From Dinoroseobacter sp965279125 (lineage in GTDB: Bacteria; Pseudomonadota; Alphaproteobacteria; Rhodobacterales; Rhodobacteraceae), in contig CBDIHL010000044.1 of NCBI GenBank assembly GCA_965279125.1, positions 62,001 to 126,000 of the forward strand: a stretch of DNA of 64,000 nt, read 5' to 3'. Positions 59,601-64,000 of this stretch are shown piece by piece (the first letter of the stretch is position 1; each line of letters opens with the position of its first letter). The notes under the pieces are model-generated. The model ran no database searches. It saw nothing but the letters and a program-made list of their open reading frames with translations, and was not told the DNA's origin. Made by a program: the position numbers and the translations under genes.

Positions 59601-60298
59601 TGGGTGCGATCCTTTCAAGCTTCACAGCCGCCCTCGGGCAAATGGGCGATGCGAAGTTCCGCAAGGTCCTATTTCTTGGCCTCGCCCTCACCTTCGGGCT
59701 GCTGATCGCGATCACCTTCGGCACCATCTGGGGGCTGAACGTGCTGTTGCCGGAAAGCGTGTCCCTGCCCTGGATTGGCGAGATCACCTGGCTGAACGAG
59801 GTCCTCTCGGGCGCGTCGGTCTTCGTTATCCTCGGGCTGTCGGTCTTCTTGATGATCCCGGTTGCCTCGGCCTTCACGGGCATCTTCCTCGACCAGATCG
59901 CCGACGCGGTCGAGCATCGCCATTACCCCAGCCTGCCCGCCGCACAGCCTGTACCTATCAGCGACACTCTACGCGACACGCTTGGGTTTCTGGGGCTGAT
60001 GATCGGGGTGAACCTGCTGGCACTGATCCTCTATGTGATCTTCGCGCCCTTTGCGTTGTTCATCTTCTGGGCCGTGAACGGATTCCTGCTCGGTCGGGAA
60101 TACTTCCAACTGGTCGCCATGCGCCGGGTGGGCCGCGCGGGTGCGAAAGTGGCGCGGCGCAAACACGCCGTCACCATTTGGATGGCGGGCGTGTTGATGG
60201 CGATCCCACTGACCGTGCCGATCCTGAACCTGGTGATCCCGATCTTAGGCGTCGCGACCTTCACCCATTTGTACCAAAAGCTGGAACGGTTCAGCTAG
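59600..60298 (+). CDS. EI24/CysZ-like membrane protein
   Basis: 232 residues with four or five hydrophobic helices (about 25-48, 70-95, 132-157, 160-172 and 200-220). FLDQIADAVEHRHYP and FLLGREYFQLVAMRRVG are the typical EI24/CysZ conserved stretches. CysZ is a sulfate transporter in enterobacteria, but EI24-domain proteins are broader and no cys genes are adjacent. It overlaps the DUF1467 gene by 8 bp at its 3' end. Confidence 0.82.
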   Translation: MGAILSSFTAALGQMGDAKFRKVLFLGLALTFGLLIAITFGTIWGLNVLLPESVSLPWIGEITWLNEVLSGASVFVILGLSVFLMIPVASAFTGIFLDQIADAVEHRHYPSLPAAQPVPISDTLRDTLGFLGLMIGVNLLALILYVIFAPFALFIFWAVNGFLLGREYFQLVAMRRVGRAGAKVARRKHAVTIWMAGVLMAIPLTVPILNLVIPILGVATFTHLYQKLERFS

Positions 60299-60568
60299 AG
60301 CCCGGCCCAAACCGCGAATAGAGGTCAAAATCATCGACCGAGATCAGGCCCGACAGGATGATCGCGCAGGTCGGAACCCACAGCCCAAACGCCACAATGG
60401 TCACCCAGCGCAGTTTCTTGCGCAGATGGGTGACCTCGGGCGAGCCTGCCGATGTGCCCACCAAACGCTCGCCGCGATCCCCTTGCGTCTCTAACTTGAT
60501 CGGCAAGGCGATGAACAACAGCATGAACCAGAACACCGCAAACAGAACGAGCGCTGATGTGATCCCCA

Positions 60569-60569
<1 letters not shown>
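60291..60569 (-). CDS. DUF1467-like membrane protein
   Basis: 92 residues with two hydrophobic helices (about 4-23, ALVLFAVFWFMLLFIALPI, and 53-73) separated by a basic loop with GSPEVTHLRKKLRW. DUF1467 proteins are short predicted inner-membrane proteins of alphaproteobacteria. It is directly coupled to the methylmalonyl-CoA epimerase gene (one-base overlap), but no functional link is known. Confidence 0.75.
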
Positions 60570-60973
<404 letters not shown>

Positions 60974-61132
60974 CAGATCACTCCATCAAACAAGGGTTGA
61001 GGCGTTATGTAGAGCGCCCCGCCCGCCTGCAAGGGACAGGTGCGCGCAGGGGCGGTGTTCGGTGCCTTGCGCGTCTTAACCTCGTCTTCACCTTTTTGAG
61101 GCTCAGATAGGGCATCACAAAGGGAAAGACCC

Positions 61133-61843
61133 ATGACAGATGATGACCCGTTCACCCCGCTGCCCGATCTGACACGCCGCCGCCCATCTACGCGCCCTCT
61201 GCTGGGCTTACGTTTGCTGCTGGTCGAAGACAGCCGCTTTGCCGCCGAAGCCGTGCGGCTGATGTGCCTGAAAAGCGGCGCACGGTTGCGCCGTGCCGAT
61301 AGTCTGGCTGCCGCGCACCGCCATTTGGCCGCCTATCAACCCGCCGTCACCATTGTCGATCTGGGTCTGCCCGACGGTCCCGGCGAAAGCCTGATCGCCG
61401 AGCTGGCGGCTGCCGGGGGGCACGGCATCCTAGCGCTCAGCGGCGATCCCGACCGCGAGACTGCCGCGATGGATGCAGGGGCCGCGCTGTTCCTGCACAA
61501 GCCCCTCGATGGCCTTGCGGTGTTCCAACAAGCGGTGATGGATGCCCTGCCGGACGAGATGAAGCAGTTCGGCCCCCGCGCGCTGAGCAGCGAACGCGTG
61601 ACGCCGGACCGCTTGGCGCTGAAAGATGATCTGGCCCATGCGGTGGCCCTTCTGGATGGGGCCGATGATCCGGCTGCGCGGAGCTATCTCGCCCAGTTCC
61701 TGCACGGATTGGCGACAAGTGCGGGCGATGTGCAACTGGACCGGGCCGCGGCGCGGCTGGCGCAAGCGGGACAAACCGGGGTGCGCGGACCTTTGCGGCA
61801 TTTGCTGACCGAGCGAGTGGCGCAGACGGATATGATTGCTTAG
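61133..61843 (+). CDS. Response regulator with C-terminal Hpt-like segment
   Basis: 236 residues. A receiver domain occupies about 26-135: acidic pair E32-D33, phospho-acceptor D76 in VDLGLPDG, S103 and K123 (HKPL). The C-terminal 80 residues are helical and include FLHGLATSAGD with H191, resembling an Hpt motif (HxLKGxA) but with Ala-Thr-Ser in place of Lys-Gly-Ser. It has no DNA-binding or output domain. No partner kinase is nearby. Convergent with the GNAT gene (4 bp). Confidence 0.75.
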   Translation: MTDDDPFTPLPDLTRRRPSTRPLLGLRLLLVEDSRFAAEAVRLMCLKSGARLRRADSLAAAHRHLAAYQPAVTIVDLGLPDGPGESLIAELAAAGGHGILALSGDPDRETAAMDAGAALFLHKPLDGLAVFQQAVMDALPDEMKQFGPRALSSERVTPDRLALKDDLAHAVALLDGADDPAARSYLAQFLHGLATSAGDVQLDRAAARLAQAGQTGVRGPLRHLLTERVAQTDMIA

Positions 61844-62562
61844 CCCGTCAGGACCGGATCGTCGCTGACCCGCACCAGACGCGTCATGTCCGACAGCCGC
61901 TCGCGCTGCTGGCCTTGGGCGTCGAAGTTTTCGGGCCGCAGCCAAGCTTCATAGGTCGTACGCAATGCAGGCCAATCGGCATCGATCACCGCAAACCACG
62001 CGGTATCGCGGTTGCGCCCTTTGTAGACTGTGGCTTGACGAAACACGCCCTCGTAACTGAACCCAAACCGCTGGGCCGCGCGGCGCGAGGGGATGTTCAA
62101 GGCGTCGCATTTCCACTCGAACCGCCGGTAGCCCGCCGTGAAGACCCAGTTCATCATCAGATAAATTGCCTCGGTCGCGGCGCGTGTGCCTTGGGCGAGC
62201 GGAGAAAAGTTGATGTGACCAACTTCGATACTGCCTGCCTCGGGGTCTATGCGCAGAAAGCTGAGCACACCCTGCGCGCGGCCCGACGCCTTGTCGCGCA
62301 GCGCAAAAAACAGCGGATCGCTACCCGCCTCCGTCACGCTGCGCACCCATTTGTGGTAAGTGGCCGCCGAATGGAACGGGCCGTAGGGCATATAATCCCA
62401 AATGGCGTCATTGGTGGCATTGGCACGGTGCAGGTCAGCGGCATGGATTTCCGCATCCAGCCGTTCCAGCCGAACATATCGGCCCTCCAGCGTCGCGCCA
62501 TCTGGACGCGGCGGCGGCGTCCAGTTGGGCAAAGGGGCGCCGAAACGCGCAGATTGGCTCAT
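61840..62562 (-). CDS. GNAT family N-acetyltransferase (RimJ/RimL-like)
   Basis: 240 residues. GRYVRLERLDAEIHAADLHR and IEVGHINFSPLAQGTRAATEAIYL form strand 4 and the CoA loop, and ALNIPSRRAAQRFGFSYEGV is the typical C-terminal helix-strand. The branch resembles ribosomal-protein-alanine or aminoglycoside acetyltransferases. The substrate is unknown. Single gene. Confidence 0.82.
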   Translation of the reverse strand: MSQSARFGAPLPNWTPPPRPDGATLEGRYVRLERLDAEIHAADLHRANATNDAIWDYMPYGPFHSAATYHKWVRSVTEAGSDPLFFALRDKASGRAQGVLSFLRIDPEAGSIEVGHINFSPLAQGTRAATEAIYLMMNWVFTAGYRRFEWKCDALNIPSRRAAQRFGFSYEGVFRQATVYKGRNRDTAWFAVIDADWPALRTTYEAWLRPENFDAQGQQRERLSDMTRLVRVSDDPVLTG

Positions 62563-62739
62563 AATTGTTTCTCCTCGAGCAACATCTTACGCCCGCTGTT
62601 GCTCCTTGTTCAACAGTCGCAGCAAAGCCGCCTCACGGCCAGCAAATGGCGCGATCCTGCCCCAATTGATGCCCCGATTGACCCATAGCAAGATAGGACA
62701 TCAGCCCCTGGGGGGGCGTCTGCTAAAGGAATGTCTCGC

Positions 62740-62916
62740 ATGGCCAAAAAAGCCAAAACGCGGGCACGTCGCAAGCGTAAGCAAAGCGGCGGGTCCGGTG
62801 CTGCCACACTGATCCTGTTGACTGCCATCGGCGTGGGTCTGTTCATTGGAATTGTCGGGTTCGAAGCCGGGGCCTCTGCCGGGGATGCCGCGCGCGCGAC
62901 GGGGATGCTGAACTAG
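62740..62916 (+). CDS. Small basic single-pass membrane protein
   Basis: 58 residues. A very basic start (KKAKTRARRKRKQSGG) is followed by one transmembrane helix (about 21-41, AATLILLTAIGVGLFIGIVG). AAAGGA ends nine bases before ATG 62740; ATG 62731 is too close to it. Similar peptides are sometimes misnamed apolipoprotein acyltransferase. The function is unknown; convergent with the DUF1501 gene. Confidence 0.6.
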   Translation: MAKKAKTRARRKRKQSGGSGAATLILLTAIGVGLFIGIVGFEAGASAGDAARATGMLN

Positions 62917-62920
62917 AGGG

Positions 62921-64000
62921 CTAACTGCGGATCAGACCGGGATCGCTGCCAAGCTCTAGTCCTGGAAACACCGTCCCTTCCAGCAACCCCGCGTTCACCC
63001 CGTAAGCCCCGCGCAATGCCCAAGCTGCATAGCGGCGCACATCGTCGATCGGCGTCAGATCACGGCGCTCGAGCAGGTCCGCCTCGGCCAAGCCCGGCCA
63101 CGCGCCAAAAAGCTTACCGCCATGCAACGCGCCCCCGGCCATAACCATCGTCCCTCCGGTCCCATGATCGGTGCCGCGCGCGCCGTTCTCCGCCGCCGTG
63201 CGCCCAAATTCGGTCATTGCCAGCACGGTTGTCTTGCCCCAGATCGGCCCCAGATCGGCGCGCAACGTCTCGATGGCCGTCACGAGGCGCCCCAACGCCC
63301 GCCGCACGCCGCCTGCCTGATTGCGGTGCGTGTCCCATCCAGTCAGCGAAAACGCTGCAAGCCGCGTGTTTTCCCGCAAACGCATCGCCGCAAAACCGGC
63401 CAATTGCGCCGCCCCGTCGGCTTGGCGAATGTCGGTCATGGCGCCCTCGGCCATCATCTGCTGCTCGCCCAGCGATCCGATCTCTTCGGACAGCCCGAGG
63501 CTTTCAGCCAGATCAAGCGCATCGCTGGAGGCGGCATGAAACAACGGATCTTTGGCATAAATGCGCTCCAGCAAAAGGCGCGCTTGCGGTGTCAGATCAA
63601 GACGCGTGGCGGGCGACCAACTGCTGATCCGCGCGGCCCCGGACAAGATCAGCGGCACCTCGCGACCAATGGCAAAGGCGGTCTCGGCCTCGGCCCCGGG
63701 CAGCGCGCTCAGCAAACGGTTCATCCAACCGCCGCGCACGGACCCGACCGGCACGTCCATTCCGGTGCCCGCTTCCAGCATGTCTTGCCCGTCAAAATGA
63801 CTGCGCTGCCCCCGGTAAGGCGTTGAAACTGCCGGAGCAAACGCCAACTCGCCCGCCGCCCAAAGCGGGCGCAAAGGCTCAAGCGCGGGATGCAGCGCGA
63901 AGCCATTGGCCACCTCTGCCCCTGCATCTTCGCGGCTGAGCGTTGGGCGCAGCCTGGCGAAATCGGGATCGAACTGCGGTTGCAACGCCGCCATGCCATC
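62921..64000 (-). CDS. DUF1501-like protein, 5' end beyond window
   Basis: About 360 residues visible, the N-terminus lying right of the window (the codons before the first Met read DG, typical of the family's GGMDGL-like start region). RSHFDGQDMLEAGTG, FSLTGWDTHRNQAGG, TVLAMTEFGRTAAENG and GTDHGTGGTMVMAGGALHGG follow the order of DUF1501/sulfatase-like proteins, which carry alkaline-phosphatase-fold motifs. Family members are often Tat-exported. The role is not known. Confidence 0.85.
   Translation of the reverse strand, partial: DGMAALQPQFDPDFARLRPTLSREDAGAEVANGFALHPALEPLRPLWAAGELAFAPAVSTPYRGQRSHFDGQDMLEAGTGMDVPVGSVRGGWMNRLLSALPGAEAETAFAIGREVPLILSGAARISSWSPATRLDLTPQARLLLERIYAKDPLFHAASSDALDLAESLGLSEEIGSLGEQQMMAEGAMTDIRQADGAAQLAGFAAMRLRENTRLAAFSLTGWDTHRNQAGGVRRALGRLVTAIETLRADLGPIWGKTTVLAMTEFGRTAAENGARGTDHGTGGTMVMAGGALHGGKLFGAWPGLAEADLLERRDLTPIDDVRRYAAWALRGAYGVNAGLLEGTVFPGLELGSDPGLIRS

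Overview
The window looks like chromosomal DNA of a marine-type Rhodobacterales (Roseobacter-group) alphaproteobacterium. The support is high G+C coding DNA, a GcrA cell-cycle regulator, an RpoH heat-shock sigma factor, and several small families I know mainly from this group (DUF6476, DUF6455, DUF1467, DUF4389-like, DUF2161). No rRNA, tRNA, CRISPR array, integrase or transposase was found. Nearly all of it is densely packed housekeeping DNA with many ATGA-type overlaps, broken by short A+T-richer islets of one or two genes of unknown function.

Layout. 1-3.0 kb: an XRE regulator running off the left edge, a fatty acid desaturase, a Phd-like protein and an A+T-rich pair of unknown genes. 3.1-11.5 kb: lepA, a composite unknown gene, a REP-like stem-loop, then argD, a GNAT gene and argF, a small predicted barrel protein and gnd. 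11.5-16.6 kb: hrpB, a YdcF-type protein and a DUF3108 protein on the minus strand, and meaB on the plus strand. 16.6-20.8 kb: a methyltransferase/membrane pair, a GNAT, an AhpD-like protein divergent from a membrane protein and its TetR regulator across a near-perfect palindrome, and a DUF2161 nuclease-like gene. 20.9-25.5 kb: rpmB, a copper-chaperone pair, and a minus-strand run of YdcZ exporter, GNAT, XRE-cupin regulator, hydrolase and HpcH/HpaI aldolase.

25.6-33.1 kb: an MBL exonuclease, an esterase-like hydrolase and an ATP-dependent DNA ligase in one operon. A 1.4-kb A+T-rich islet coding for a two-TM protein of unknown function cuts this run off. pepF and a frameshifted DksA/TraR zinc-finger gene follow. 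33.1-43 kb: an ion channel, an EEP nuclease-like protein, a Gfo/Idh/MocA oxidoreductase, rpoH, an RluD-type pseudouridine synthase, an LMW phosphatase, a DMT exporter, an ABC-2 permease, gcrA and a serine hydrolase with no standard start codon. 43-52 kb: GNAT, VOC and AsmA genes, then two paralogous outer-membrane barrel proteins on either side of a probable bicovalent-FAD oxidase, and rimO. 52-64 kb: a BrnT/BrnA toxin-antitoxin pair, YigZ-like, dgkA, a frameshifted DUF6455 gene, an SRPBCC/DUF6855 pair opposite a YafY-like regulator with a divergent tandem TGACAT operator, a pilin-like peptide, an M48 lipoprotein, an HDAC-like deacetylase, nitroreductase, an EI24/CysZ-like protein, methylmalonyl-CoA epimerase, a response regulator, and a DUF1501 protein running off the right edge.

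The strongest unexplained signals are: (i) a short sequence built on TGAGTATTT followed by CAAGAAAG or GAACCCTGA, present eight times and often overlapping or just after stop codons; (ii) the single-gene islet after the DNA ligase; (iii) the barrel-oxidase-barrel cassette; (iv) two one-base homopolymer frameshifts in zinc-finger-like small genes; and (v) the serine hydrolase whose only codon in the expected start position is ATT. All functional statements rest on reading motifs and translated sequence; no database search was run.
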